Assembly (NCBI GenBank): GCA_023055425.1
Contig: JALGPY010000001.1
Coordinates: forward strand, 29,501,001 to 29,565,000
From: Linanthus parryae
Lineage: Eukaryota > Streptophyta > Magnoliopsida > Ericales > Polemoniaceae
Direction: 5' to 3'
Length of the DNA: 64,000 nt
Position 1 is the stretch's first letter, and each line of letters opens with the position of its first letter. The notes under the pieces are model-generated. The model was not told the origin of the DNA and searched no databases. It saw only the letters and a program-made list of their open reading frames with translations. The position numbers were made by a program, and so were the translations under genes. This document shows positions 45,752 to 58,331 of this stretch, one piece after another.

Positions 45752-48700
45752 GTGACTGAGTCTGGCGACACGTTGCTCATAGATGATGAGCATGATACAT
45801 ATGGAGAGGCCATAAAAGGGCCAGACTCTCAGATTTGGGTTGAGGCCATGAGATCCGAGATGGAATCCATGTATACCAACAAAGTATGGACTTTAGTGGA
45901 ACCACCCGAAGGGGCTCGGCCCATAGGGTGCAAGTGGGTCTTCAAGAAGAAGATTGTCATGGATGGTAATGTGATTACCTATAAGGGTCGATTAGTGGCG
46001 AAAGGATTCACACAGATTCATGGTATAGACTATGATGAAACCTTTTCACCAGTCGTAATGACCAAATCCATCCGAATCTTACTTGCTATTGCATCTTACT
46101 ACGACTATGAGATTTGGCAGATGGATGTCAAAACAGCATTCTTGTATGAGAATCTCCTCGAAGATGTGAACATGACACAGCCTGAGGGTTTTGAAGATCC
46201 AAAGCAAGCCAACAGAGTCTGTAAGTTCCAATGATCCATTTATGGATTGAAGCAAGCTTCTAGGAGTTGGAATCGACATTTTGATGTAGTAAAAGAGTTT
46301 GGCTTCATCAGAAACGAAGATGAATCATGTGTCTACAAGAAGGTTAGTGGAAGCTCTGTTTCTTTAATGGTCTTGTATGCGTATGACATACTAATCATTG
46401 GAAACGACATTCCTATGCTGCAATCTGTTAAAGATTGACTTGGAAAGTGTTTCTCAATGAAAGACTTAGGCGAAGCAGCTTATATACTTGGTATCAAGAT
46501 CTATAGAGATAGATCTACGAAACTGCTCAGCCTAAGTCAAAGTACATATATAGACAAGGTGTTGAAGCAGTTCAACATGCATGATTCCAAGAAGGGGTTC
46601 TTGCCCATCTCGCATGGAATCACTCTTTCGAAGAGTGGTCGTCCTTGCAATAAGATTGAGAAGGAACGCATGAGTAGGGTTCCCTATGCCCCGGCCATAG
46701 GATCCATCATGTACGCCATGTTATGTGCTAGACCAGATGTGTCATACGCATTAAGTATGACAAACAGATATTAGCCCAATCTAGGTGAGAGTCACTGGAT
46801 TGTAGTCAAGAACATCCTAAAGTACTTGAGAAGAAGTAAGGATGCATTCTTGATATTTGTAGGTGAGGAGGAGTTACGTGTAAGGGGTTACACGGATGCA
46901 AGCTTCCAAACCGATAGATGATTTTAGATCACATTCGGGGTTTGTGTTTTTCCTAAATGGAGCAGCTGTGAGCTAGAAGAGTTCCAAGCAAGAGATGGTG
47001 GATGATTCTACAACAGAGGGTGAGTACATTGCTTCTAATGGCGCAGCAAAGGGGGCTGACACGGATTACGAGCGCGTGTTATGCAAGTGCACGGTCAAGT
47101 AATATAATGGAGTGTATTTCAACCCCGAGTTATCGAATCCCACGAGGACAGATAGTAGGTTTATTGTTAATTAGAGATTAAAATCTAAAGAGTGTAATTG
47201 AAATAACAGGAAGAAAGTTATTGATTTGAGAAGTTGTCACCCCCAATCAAGTGACAGTATTAAACTAACTAAAATAATAAATTTTTTTTTGTATTTTCTT
47301 AATTAAACAACGGTTTATCAACTATTAAGAGGAACTAGGGGATCTATGGATCACCTAGGTCAATAGACAATTCCGGATATTGCTTCGAAACATGTAATAT
47401 TGAATATGCTCTTGATCACGTTTCAGTACTCACAATCTTCTGTCGATCTCAAGTGCTATGCTAGATTCAATAGTCGTCATCTGTCGATCCATAAACTATA
47501 TCACCTAACAAGCACTAAGATTAATCCTACGTTTTGATCCAAACCCTAAAACTTCGCATTTTGGTCCATCATGATACGGGGTTTACTAGCAATCCTAAAT
47601 TCACAAGCTAATTAATCTTCACTTGTCATTCCATCGATCTTTCACCAAGTAGTTACCCTAGTTCATGACGCTAGGTTAACATAATATTAAGAACAAGATT
47701 ACTAGAAGATGCAATTTCAATGTTACTTTAAGCTAAGATAACACGATATGTATAACATCTCATATGATCATTCATATCCTACGAAGCACGTATCAATAGT
47801 GCAAGTTCAACAATCTATCAAACGAGATAAAATCAATCCATCATGAATCCATAAGCACGAATCAATCCACATATCCGGAAAACTTGTCTAACAAAGCCCT
47901 AGGCTCTCCATAGATCCTAGCAAAGTAAATTACTCAAATATACTGAAAATAAGAGCTAACAAGTTCATAGTATTTAGAAACGATAGAAAAGATAGGAGGG
48001 ATAGTCAAACTCGTGACGAAATTCGCGTTCTGGCGACTCCGGCGTGGTTCTCCATGTCCCTCGCGTCCCCTAGCGCTCCTAGATCGTTCCCCCAGCAGCT
48101 TCCTCTGTGTTTTAGGTCTAAGAATCGTTTCATAAGGCCTAGGCACGCTTTTTAATGAAATTTGGCCGAAATTGCACTTTAGCCCCTCCAGTTTGAAATT
48201 CTCGGACAGAATTGTAAGCTGATCTTGCGCTGGCCATTGCTCTCTCATACGGACTCGTCTTTGGGCCTACCATATATCGTTGGAAAGCTATGGATGTATA
48301 CTTTCCAATGCCGCATGAATTGCTCCAAAATTATTTGTATATTTTCCTGAGAATCGTAAAGAGTGCAGGCTGGTCCTGTGTGACTTTTCCAACTTTGCTT
48401 TGTTTTTGCGTCTCCTTTTCTCATCTTCATCTAGCTCCATTCCAAACATATTAAAGCATCTCATAAGCTCAAATGCACCTCTTTTACCTGAGATACACAA
48501 CACTAAACAACCCGTGCAATTATCATAGAAAATATGAGAGAAAACATGCACAAATAGGCTAGAAACACAACTTTTCACTCTTAAGCTTATAAATCGTCAA
48601 ATTCACATATTTGTGCAAATATAACATATAAATCATGTAAAATAAGCCCATTACAAGTAATATGGATGTATTATAATAGCTCCTAAAAGAGAGTTACCAG

Positions 48701-49010
48701 GGGCCGTTTGGATTAGGAAGTTCATCACTTGGCTTGGTGTGGTTCCTAGCATTTCGAATCCAGTAGAGTTGTATTGTGACAACACTAGAGTGATCGCGCA
48801 ATCAAAGGAACCCAGGTTACACCTGAAATCCAAGCACGTACTTAGGAAGTTCCATCTTATTTGAGATATTATCGATAGAGGAGATGTTCGGATATGCAAG
48901 ATTCCTACATATGAGAATCTTTCAGATCCACTTACAAAGCTGCTTGTTCAGCGCAAGCATGAAGGACACACTAGGAACATTGGCATACGAGATGCACCAG
49001 ATTTGCTCTA
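45752..49010 (+). pseudogene. Ty1/copia reverse transcriptase and RNase H, interrupted by a solo LTR
   Basis: Reverse transcriptase shows ARPIGCKWVFKKK, RLVAKGFTQIHGIDYDETF and MDVKTAFL. The catalytic motif is changed (YAYD in place of YVDD), and stops fall at 46232 and 46436. RNase H begins about 46800 (GYTDASFQTDR). The coding sequence is cut after AAKGA at 47056 and resumes at 48705 as VWIRKFITWLG, in frame once the insertion and one GGGGC copy are left out. It ends near 49010, followed by a polypurine tract and the 3' LTR. Confidence 0.88.
47057..48699. mobile_element. Solo LTR related to the Athila-like LTRs
   Basis: 1,643 bp from TGACACGGATT to GAGTTACCA, resembling the LTRs at 33016 and 40920 (shared blocks include TACGGACTCGTCTT and CCATATATCGTTGGAAAGC). 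The 5-bp target duplication GGGGC is exact (47052-47056 and 48700-48704). No internal region is present, so it arose by recombination between two LTRs. By its match to those LTRs it is in the minus orientation. Confidence 0.92.
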
Positions 49011-49025
49011 GTGCAAGTGGGAGAC

Positions 49026-50397
49026 TGTTGGAATATATTCCCTAGAGGCAATCTAGTTTAGTATGAAAAATAATTTGCTAGTATATTCATTGTATTATTT
49101 ATTGAGATATTTAATATAATGAAGTCCTTAGATTTACAATTATGTTGTTTATCTTAAATATCCCTAGTCCATTATACTATTTAACAGGACAATCATCTGT
49201 AGACTAGTATTGGGTTGGATTGATATGGGGATCTCACGATCCAACACATGGGTATGCATTAGGAGTAATAGCATACTGGATTGACCCATCTCCGAGAAGG
49301 CTACATAATGGTTATGTAAAAGTCACAAGCGCTTCTCGCGGTGACAACGGTATTGTCATCCTTAGACTTGAAGTCACTAGATCACCTAGTTGTGGAGTAT
49401 TGTGTTTCGGTAGTGTCAAACGCTACACCGTGACTGGTTATTATAGAGGCGCGTATCGGACACAAAATAAAGCAAGCTTAGAGATCGTTGTGATGTAAAT
49501 AGAATTTGTATTTCCTACATAATGGGAGAAAATATCCACGACCACTCGAGGGATAGTGCTTATAAAATGTCTAGCCAGACTCAAATAAATCCATATGGGA
49601 TATTGATGTTATTTGCATGAATAAGGCTATTCCCAGGATCGAGAAACTATAGATTGGATATACGAGTGTGAATTGTATGTCTCATGTCCAATCCAGATAT
49701 AGAGACAAAGGGATGATACAATACTTGCACAAGGTATGTCAGATGACTATTTCTATTAGTTAGGTGGAATGGATGTGTTGCTAGACACCGCTCCATGTTA
49801 GTAAATAGTTACTACCAACTAAGTAGAAACCTATGGGGTCACACGCCATATGGATTGAACTAGACTTGGGAATTAATTAATACGATTAATAATTAGAAGG
49901 ATCAAAATGCAACAACTTGCTAACTTAGTAGGACTAATATGCAAGTTGGACTAATCCGAACTTGAGTAGGATTAGGAGAGGGCCTTTATGTAGTAAACAA
50001 GGAGTTGTTGCACTATATAAAGGATGCTCCTAGCTTCCTTCCTACATACTAATGATCATAGCATTACTTGAGTAGGAGATAAGCAAGGAGAGAGCAAGAC
50101 AAACAAAGAGGCTGAATCCCCTTTGCCGTCCACCCCTACCCGTTGCGTGATTTATTCATCCTATTCCATCATTCCTAGCTAGTACAAGGAGTTGGAGAAT
50201 CTATATCTCAATCGTAGGCGTGGATCAACCGTAGAGACACAACAATATTTGTGTTTGAAGTCATCACAGGAGACCTACAAGGTACTTGTTATGAATCCTT
50301 TACTATCATTATGAATTCTCTTCTTGTGATCCTTGGAGGTTCTTGATTGGATAAATTATTGTTTATTCCGTTGCGTATCTATGTTCAAAACCGTACA
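49026..50397 (+). mobile_element. Ty1/copia 3' LTR
   Basis: It starts TGTTGGAATATATTCCC right after the polypurine tract (AAGTGGGAGAC) and ends AAAACCGTACA, 1,372 bp. TATA-like CTATATAAAGG lies at about 50013. It belongs to the decayed copia element upstream. Confidence 0.85.
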
Positions 50398-50437
50398 ATA
50401 TACAGCACGGTAACACTGGGCACACAGTTTGTTAGAT

Positions 50438-51107
50438 CACTAACTATTTTTATTAGTTGGGTGGCATTGATGTGTTGCTAGACACCGCTCAATGTTTGTA
50501 ATTCTTACTACCAACTTAGTAGAAACCTGCATGGTCACACACCAAAAGGATCAAACTGATAAGGATGTTAATTAGTAGGACTAATTTACAATTATATGGA
50601 TAAAGGATCAAAACGCAACCACATGCAAATTTAGTTGGACTAGGTTTTAAAGTGGACTCATCTGTGTATGGACATGATTAGTATTGGGGCAAGTTTATAG
50701 TCAATAAGGAGTTACTGACTATAAAAGGGTAGTCCTATCTCTATTATTTCACAATATTTGTCATTGAGTGAAATAACAGAGTAAGGAAAGAACCACAAGG
50801 AGGCCAAACACCCCTATGGACGACGACACCAAGGAGGCTGAATCTCCCATCCTCGTTTTGCGTGATCTATTGATTCCTTCTTCAACATTGCTAGAACAAG
50901 GCGTGGAGAAGATACTAGTTCTCAATCCCAAGGTGTGGATACCGGTAGAGACGAGTGTCACTATTCTTCGTTGTGATCACACAAACCTACAAGGTAAATG
51001 TTACTTCCATGATCACGTTATGAGAGCTTAACATGCAAGTCATGGTGGGTTTTTATCATGAAATTTTAATTGTATTTTCGCTACGTATCCTGCATCAAAA
51101 CCCTACA
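50438..51107 (+). mobile_element. Second, diverged copy of the same copia LTR (3' half only)
   Basis: It aligns with 49746-50397 (shared GATGTGTTGCTAGACACCGCTC) and ends AAAACCCTACA. TATA-like ACTATAAAAGG lies near 50719. The LTR's first half is missing, and forty unmatched bases separate it from the first copy. Confidence 0.8.
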
Positions 51108-51111
51108 CATG

Positions 51112-51250
51112 CATTTAAAGAAGTTATTTCAAGAGCAAGCTAGACATGAAAGTTTTGGAGTGTCAATAGCTTTGTTCAAAACCAATCTACCAAAAGAAAA
51201 TCAGTGGGACCTCATATACTCAAAATGATTGGGTATCTTGAGACGAGATA
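51112..51250 (+). pseudogene. Copia gag fragment
   Basis: A short frame reads LKKLFQEQARHESFGVSIAL, matching the middle of copia gag. It follows the LTR fragment directly with no primer-binding site, so leader and gag start were deleted. 51250-51900 holds nothing else I can identify. Confidence 0.6.
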
Positions 51251-51916
51251 AGACATTCCCTATAATGGTAATTTATGCACTATGACATGTTTTCTATGAA
51301 AATGTGCTAATTAGAGAGAGACGTGAGATGGTGAGTGGAGCATTGATGTGTCTCCTCACCATGTGAGCCTATTCAATCATACGAGTATAATTGACACTGT
51401 ATAGCCATATTACTCTTAAATGTGCCGAAAAGTGACGGGTTGGTGGGTCTACTTTTGCATGCCACCTATAGGTCACGGATGACTCGGCCTTTCGGACACT
51501 TTTGGGAAAGCAGCCATTAGAAAACGAACGACACACGAGCCAGAGGAAGATTCTCGTTGCATTCGTGCTATGTTTACTTATTGCCAGCTTTTTTGATACC
51601 CATGTGGGGAATGCGAGTTTTGAATAATGCAGTAGTACGTTGGATTCATTCCAGCATAGTCTATGGGACTAGACATGCTCATGGTCAAGAGGATGGGATC
51701 TGATGGAGTATAGTGCTTACGAGGGTTAGACATTGTGTTATCTTTTAGAGGTTATGTCTTCCTGTACTGGCTCATTATGAGTTTGGTGTACGAATCTCTC
51801 AAAATGCAGGTACTCTCTGCATTTGCTCGACAGGGTTGCACATATTCCTTGTCGATGGCTATAGGACATTGATGAAATTGTTAGAGTTATGAGCAGCCCC
51901 ATGGTCGAGTGGGAGA

Positions 51917-52114
51917 TGTTAGAGATATTCCGTGATCCACCCAAGGGGGCTGCTCTATAACTTTTTGTAAACCTAAAGGGAGTAACATCACAAACCCTAG
52001 AGGGGTTTAGGCTGAAAATTAGGGGATACTTACTATATATACAGAGCATGTTCCTACTCTTATGATAAGTATCATAACACGGCTTATCTCTACCAATTTC
52101 TCTCTCACGCATCC
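51917..52114 (+). mobile_element. Possible short LTR of another copia element
   Basis: The polypurine-like AGTGGGAGA is followed by TGTTAGAGATATTCC, a typical copia LTR start. A TATA-like TATATATACAGAG and a pyrimidine-rich end (TCTCTCTCACGCA) follow. The right end is a guess. 52115-52468 is unassigned. Confidence 0.45.
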
Positions 52115-52468
52115 AATGAGTGATCCATGTTTAGGAAATCAACGTTAGCCCAAGAGGTAGGCGTTTCTGGTGGGAGGTGAAGTACGTGAACATCAACGCC
52201 AAATATTTGGTACATCGTTCAAGGAACGATCACGCTACAAGAGGTAAACCTAATCGCTTCCACTATTAGTACCATGCTAGGATGTACCCGTAGAATCTCA
52301 AAAATGCCCAACATTCTCCTGGTGTACATCCGTCTGAGATGCAAAATGCCACAGTTATAAAGTCCAGGAGAGAAGCATTGTCTCTTCAGCTCTTCAAGCA
52401 GAGTTGCACACCTATCCTTCATAGAGTGTTCGTAGCGCACACATGAAGTATACGCATACATTTATTAT

Positions 52469-53695
52469 TGGGTTTTGAGCAATCAAGCGCAGCGAATATA
52501 ACAATAACTTTTGCCTAAAATCCACCAACGACCCATGTAAAGGAGCATAATCTGATGATTATAGTTTTACCTCAGTCACAATGACTGGTGACGATCACTA
52601 GCGCAGAAAAGAACCAGCGCCTCTACGGTATCTACACGAACAGATCTTCACTGGACTTCCTCTTTGCCGTTTCTAGCCTGCTGGAGGAAGAAGAACGAAT
52701 TTGTCTCACAAAAATGAATGGAGACATCTAATCTCAAACCATAGGTATTATGTATCTGGTACAAACATTTGTAAAAGCATCAACCAACCCTATCCACGCT
52801 AACGGTTATTTATAGGGATGAGAAATTTCAAATTTCCCTTTAATCATAATAGTTATGATTAGTTTACATTCAAGTACAAAAAACCACAATTTCTCTTTAG
52901 TCCAACTAAGAGCATTTAATTCCAGTTTGATCTATTCTTGTGTGTGACCTTGTAGGTACCTAATTATATTGGCAGTAACAATACAAATATTAATCGGTAT
53001 CTTGAAATACATCAATGCTACCTAAGTAATATTTGTGTCGGTGATCTGACGAACCTTCATGTTACGGTATCATGTAATCGCTTTCTCCATATATCCAGAT
53101 TGGACACAAGGCATGGAGTGTCACATGTCACCCTTGTATATCCAATTTATAGTTTTCCAATTCCCTGATTAGACTTAGATATACAAATGGCATCAATATC
53201 CAATACTGATTCATTTGAGCATGCCATGGTCATGCATGTTTACTCCCGTTATGTAGGAGGGGAAAATCTTATCTATGATCACCTTGTTACAGCGTGATGG
53301 TTGAGGCTATTAAAGCATGTCACACCACATAAGGTAATGTAGTGAATTCAAGACCTAGGATCACTATACCATTGTTACTATGAGAAGCATTTGTGACATT
53401 CACATAACACCCATGCAGTGTTCTCATGGCGGGTCAATCTAGTGCGTCATTACTCCTAATGTGTACCCATGTGTTAGACTTGATATCTAATATCAATCTA
53501 CCCACATACTAGTCTCGATGGATTATAGTTGTCCTAATTAATAATAATACTAGAGTAAGGACATTTATGAATATAACATGTATTCTAATGAATTCTTTGT
53601 CTCAGCATATCACATATAGAAAAATATACGAATAAAATACTTTTATGAAATAAATGTCACGATAACATAAATTGCTTCTAGAACATACTCCAACA
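52469..53695 (-). mobile_element. Solo copia LTR, minus strand
   Basis: Read on the minus strand it begins TGTTGGAGTATGTTC at 53695 and ends AAAACCCA at 52469, 1,227 bp. TATA-like CTATAAATAA lies near 52810. The flanks ATTAT (52464-52468) and ATTAC (53696-53700) agree at four of five bases, fitting an aged target duplication. No internal domain is attached. Confidence 0.78.
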
Positions 53696-54645
53696 ATTAC
53701 CTCATCTGATTATCTAAGGACGTGTTTATTTTGCATGGGCGTGAGCGTTTTCTTACATGGATGAGCCCTTAGAGCAACTCCAACAACTGGTGAAAACTGT
53801 TCTTTGGCAAAACAATAGGCCAGCTTTGGCCAAAATCTTGCTCCAACAGATGGACTAAAACCTGGTGCAAATTTACACCAGTCCCAAAACTTGTCCAAAA
53901 TTGGTGAAAAATTAAGTATATTGTAGCTGGAGGAAAATCATTAAAAAAATGGATTTATTCAACCTCTACTACTCCCCTACAACTTCTCTGCAGGTCCAAC
54001 ATTCATATCAACTTTTTCAAACGGTAAAGTTGAGAAATTCTACAAATACCTATCAAAGTTTGCAGTGAAGAACACCAAAAATCATTACAAAAAAATACCT
54101 TCTCTTGCACATCCATCATCAACAAAAGCTCGAGATCCACATCAAATCGTCGATTGCAGCTTCAATTGGTATGTAATCTGTTTTCCCCTAATTTCTTATA
54201 TACACAGATTTATAGAGATGTTGGGGAGATGAAGTGAGGCTTGATGGAGGCGAGAGAGATGAGAGAGCAAGAGGGAGAAATGGCAGAGGGAGGCGAGAGA
54301 GATGATCGACGGACGAGAGAGGCGGAGAGAGGGAAGCGGGTGGGAGACAAACGATGGAAGCGGTTGAGAGGGAGGCGAATGAGAGGCTCTAATGAGTGTA
54401 GCCGACCTCAACATTGCAAATGTTTTTTTTTTGTTAATCAAGTTTAGGTTAGACTAGTAGGTTTGGGTAACTGGGCTTCTAATTTTGGCCTAATTAGTTT
54501 AATTTTTTTAAGGAGAAACAAGTTTTGTGGAGAAGCCTTTAATGATCTGCACCAGTTTTGTTAATCAAATTTTGTTTTATTTTTTTCTTATTTTTTTAAA
54601 TGATATTTTTTGTGAGTATTTATTTTTATTTTTATGTTTTTTGCA

Positions 54646-55759
54646 GATGGAGAGTTACGTGAATCTTCTTAACAGTGATTTGAACATGACGACTAAGTAC
54701 GATAATTCTTCAAATCAATACTCACTTGAGTGAGAGACTCTAAAATGACGAGTCGCCACAAGGTAGCAAAGCTGGCGGAAGACAAGAAAATTTCTCAACA
54801 ACTGAGGATTCACTCGTTGTTTCGGCATGGAATAATGTTTCAATTGATCCAATTACCGGGAATCAACAGAATGGCTACTCGTTTTGGAAGAGAGTTGAAA
54901 GGAATTATCATAAACATAGACATTTTACTTCAAATCGCACTTCGGAGTCAATCCGCAAGAGATGGCAAGCTATTCAATCGGATGTGAACAAGTTTTATGG
55001 ATATTATGCTCAAATGCAAGATACGTACAAAAGTGGTGTGACCGAACAAGATAAGGTATTTAATTACTTTTACGTACTAAGTTTATGCATATAATATAAT
55101 ATATATAAATATCTATATGTATTTCTTTATTTGTTTATTTTTACAGATTGTAAGGGCATTAACTACATATATTGAGATGCAAGGAAAAACACTCAAGTTG
55201 ATGAATGCTTGGAATGTGTTAAGGTTTCATCCTATATGGATTGAAGAAAGTTCATCTACGAAGAGTTCTAATAAGAAAGCTAAAACTTGGCAGGGGCTAT
55301 CCCTACAACGTCATCATCTGGAACACCAGATGTTGTGAGTTTAGACGATGATAGTGTTTTCCCAAATGCAACATCGATAGAAACACCCAATGACACCAAA
55401 AAGGAGAAATTCAAAAGGGGGGGAAGGGTCCACTATTGAAAACACATACTTATGAAATGTTGGAGCAATACCGTAAAGAAAAATGTAAAACGGATCGAAT
55501 GTATTTGGAGAAATTTGATATGGCATATCATGAGGAAAAGGAGTTCCAAATTCGGCAAGACACATTCAACTCCAAGTAAGAGATATTTAATCAGCGAATG
55601 CTTGACATACAAGAGGAGAAGGTAAAATTGAGGACATGGAAGGAGGATATGGACATACTGAATACCGACACTTCATCAATGGATCCACTGCAAGCTATGT
55701 ACTATGAAAACTTGAAAAAACGGATCATGAGAAAACAACTTGGCGGTAGATTTAGATAG
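54646..55759 (+). pseudogene. PIF/Harbinger Myb/SANT-like accessory gene, broken
   Basis: ATG 54646 opens MESYVNLLNS. After a stop and a frameshift the trihelix/Myb-like domain reads EDSLVVSAWNNVSIDPITG, FWKRVE and RKRWQAIQSDVNKFYG (54803-55053). An intron begins at the GT at 55056 and ends at the ACAG before 55147, where IVRALTTYIEM continues. The C-terminal part (to TAG 55759) has frameshifts and a Lys/Glu-rich helix. In this superfamily the protein helps the transposase bind the ends and enter the nucleus. Confidence 0.82.
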
Positions 55760-56136
55760 TTTAGGAAGTTCGTTGCTCAGTGACTACTAGTTCGCAATTC
55801 TTCTGTTTTCTATGACTGGTGAATTATGAGTTTGTCGGTTGAATGAAATTACAATTTTAGAAGATGACAATGCACTAATTAGAAAAGATGAAAATATAAA
55901 TAATTAGAAAAATTACAACAATACACGTAATTTAAAACCATGAAAATACGAGCAATTAGAAAACAACTCCAGTACTACTAATTTCCATGCCTCTTCCATT
56001 GGTGCTCAACTAAGTCGGACTGCAGCTGGCCATGAGTATTCTGATCTCTTATTCAATGGTGAGTTTGAATGAAATCGAAAAATTGAGGTGTATGTCCTTG
56101 TATGAATGGTTCTTCCAAAACTTCTTCTGCTCCGTC

Positions 56137-57277
56137 CTATGAGAAATCATTTAAATGCGTGTCGCGTTCATCTTCAATAATAATGTTGTGCATAATCACA
56201 CAAGCCATCATAACATCCTTGATTTTTTCTTTCTTCGAGAATCTGGCAGGTCCTCGAATTATAGCAAACCGAGCTTGGAGAACTCCGATTGCTCTTTCAA
56301 CATCTTTTCTTGCTGATTCTTGGGCGGACGCGAAAAACTTTCTCTTGTTACCTTGTGGTGCGGACATTGTTTTCACAAATCCTGACCAAGCAGGATATAT
56401 GCCATCGGCTAGGTAGTATCCCATTGTGTAGTTGTGCCTATTAATAGAGTAACTGCATTTAGGAGCACAACCTGCAGTTAGTTCAGTGAAGACATGGGAT
56501 GTGTCCAACACATGTCGTTGTGCGACCCTGGTAACCCAAAGTAAGCATGCCATATCCAAAGATCTTTAGATGTAATAGCTTCTAAAATAATAGTTGGTGA
56601 ATGTGCATGTCCTGTAAACATACATTGCCATGTGGTTGGGCAATTTTTCCATTTCCAGCGCATGCAATCTATGCTTCCCAACATACTAGGGAATCATCTG
56701 CGTTCTCCAATAGCCAGCAACCTATTAATATCATTTGCATTTGGTGATCTCAGATAAGTATCACCAAATGATGACACCACCGCCTTGGAAAATCTTTTCA
56801 CACATTCGACAGTAGTGGTTTCTCCTATGTGCACATATTCATCTAGTGAATCAGCTGAGGCACCATAGGAAAGCATACGAAACGCCGTTGTTATCTTTTG
56901 TAGTGATGATAGGCCCATCTTTCCAGCCGCATTGCGCGCCTTTGAGTGAAGAACGAATCAAAAGCCTCCACTCCCTCCGCAATTCGTAAGAAAAGAGGGC
57001 GATTCATCCTGAACCTCCTTCGAAATAAATTGGGTAAATAAGTTGGCACTGGAGCAAAATAGTCTTGATATAGTTGCTCATGGCCCTGAGCTGTATTCCA
57101 GTTGATAGTGGCATGACCGGCGATTGAACCACGGCGTGACGGATGGGCCAAAAGTTCTTGCTCTTCTTCTTCGATAGCGGCAACTATCAAATCAAACTCA
57201 TCGTCTCGTCCACGATTGAGAAGTGAATACATCATTCTATTGTAACCGTCCATTTGTAGGGTAAAGAAATTTTTCAA
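56137..57277 (-). pseudogene. PIF/Harbinger DDE transposase, broken
   Basis: It starts at about 57277 with a family-typical N-terminal region (PNLFRRRFRMNRPLFLRI). A frameshift near 56930 leads to LQKITTAFRMLSYGASADSLD. A TGA at 56694-56696 is followed in frame by MLGSIDCMRWKW, with the first catalytic Asp. A frameshift near 56525 damages the second Asp region (HND). The remainder has YYLADGIYP and ARKDVERAIGVLQARF, with the catalytic Glu, and ends at TAG 56137. Confidence 0.9.
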
Positions 57278-57629
57278 GCAATGATGTTATGGATTTTTTC
57301 TGAGGTATACAACAATGAGAAATGATCCAACTTATATAAGCTGAAATATAGCCGTTGAAATATGGCTGTTGAGATATAGCTGTTGGAACATTTAGGCCAT
57401 CTGCTAAAACAACTACTAAAAAGTCTTGTCGTAAAATTTAAGACATATACAAATTTTATCCAAAGACAATTTTGCTGTTGGAGATGCTCTTAGTGGAGTT
57501 GATGCGCTCTATGACGGCAGCCAAGCTTTCATTTTGTTTGCTAGTCAAAGTTGATTGGATCAAAATTGGCGAGGTGCACGTCTTGGCAGCTCAAGCAGTA
57601 GCTAGCAGCGTCTTATTTTTTCTTTAGTC

Positions 57630-57936
57630 TAACCATTTCTTCTCTTTCTCCCCCTTTTAACTTTTATCACTATTCACTGGGTCACTTTGACCCGATAATT
57701 TGGATTGCAAAACGGAACTATTTTTAGATAATTTTTTCATGGTGTTGTAAAATAAGAATTAATCTACAATATCACAAAAAAGTTATCTAAAAATTACATT
57801 GTTTTGTCATTCAAATTGTACCATAAAAAAGTTATCCAAAAATTACATTGTTTTGTCATTCAAATTGTCGGGTCAAAGTGACCTAACTACGAGTGAAAAA
57901 GTCAATAGGGGAAGAAAGAGAAGAAAGGGAGTGGTA
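57630..57936. mobile_element. Stowaway-like MITE, copy 1
   Basis: A palindromic block whose arms share CTTCTCTTTC near the tips and GGTCACTTTGACCCG further in. It is AT-rich and has no ORF. Inside, a 49-bp unit (AGTTATC, then TTACATTGTTTTGTC) is present twice, starting at 57781 and 57830. TA is adjacent on the right side, but the left end is less clear. 57493-57629 is unassigned. Confidence 0.65.
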
Positions 57937-58079
57937 ATAGTTTATTTTTGGCTACCTGTCGCCTCCATTTCCCTACTTCAACTCTTCAGCTAGTTTGGTA
58001 GGTTGATTTTGTCTCGCTGTTTAGCAGTACTTTTGCTGTTTGTGGCATCATCAATACTTGACTCTTCGATATTAATATA

Positions 58080-58180
58080 TTATCTCCGTTCTCTCTTAAC
58101 CTTCACCAAACGACACAATTTTGTGATAATTTTTTGATAGTGTTGTAGAGTGAAGTTTACTCTAACATCGTGCAAATACT
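58080..58180. repeat. Fragment of the same MITE family
   Basis: It contains ATCTCCGTTCTCTC and then AATTTTTTGATAGTGTTGTAG, which match one arm of the neighbouring MITEs. The other arm is not visible. Confidence 0.45.
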
Positions 58181-58331
58181 AAATTTTGCATCATTTTACT
58201 AATCAAATCCCTGAATTAAAGTGATTCAGTGCATAGTAGTAAAACAAAAATGGTAAAAATTCAAAAAAAACAAAGAAAGTAGTTATTAACTTTTATGAAG
58301 AAAAAACAAAGTACAGTGGTGTTAACTTATA

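Larger units (their letters stand above)
53772..57489. mobile_element. PIF/Harbinger transposon, 3.7 kb
   Basis: The terminal inverted repeats are GAGCAACTCCAACA (left) and, reverse complemented, GAGCATCTCCAACA (right). TTA flanks both ends (53769-53771 and 57490-57492), the 3-bp duplication of this superfamily. Inside are a Myb/SANT-like gene on the plus strand and a DDE transposase on the minus strand, converging. A purine-rich tract (54225-54390) precedes the Myb-like gene. Both genes are broken. Confidence 0.93.

Noticed and set aside
49220..49498. 92-codon frame
   Set aside because: Lies wholly inside the copia 3' LTR.
54225..54447. Arg/Glu-rich frame in the purine tract
   Set aside because: Low-complexity GA-rich sequence upstream of the Myb-like gene, open on both strands.
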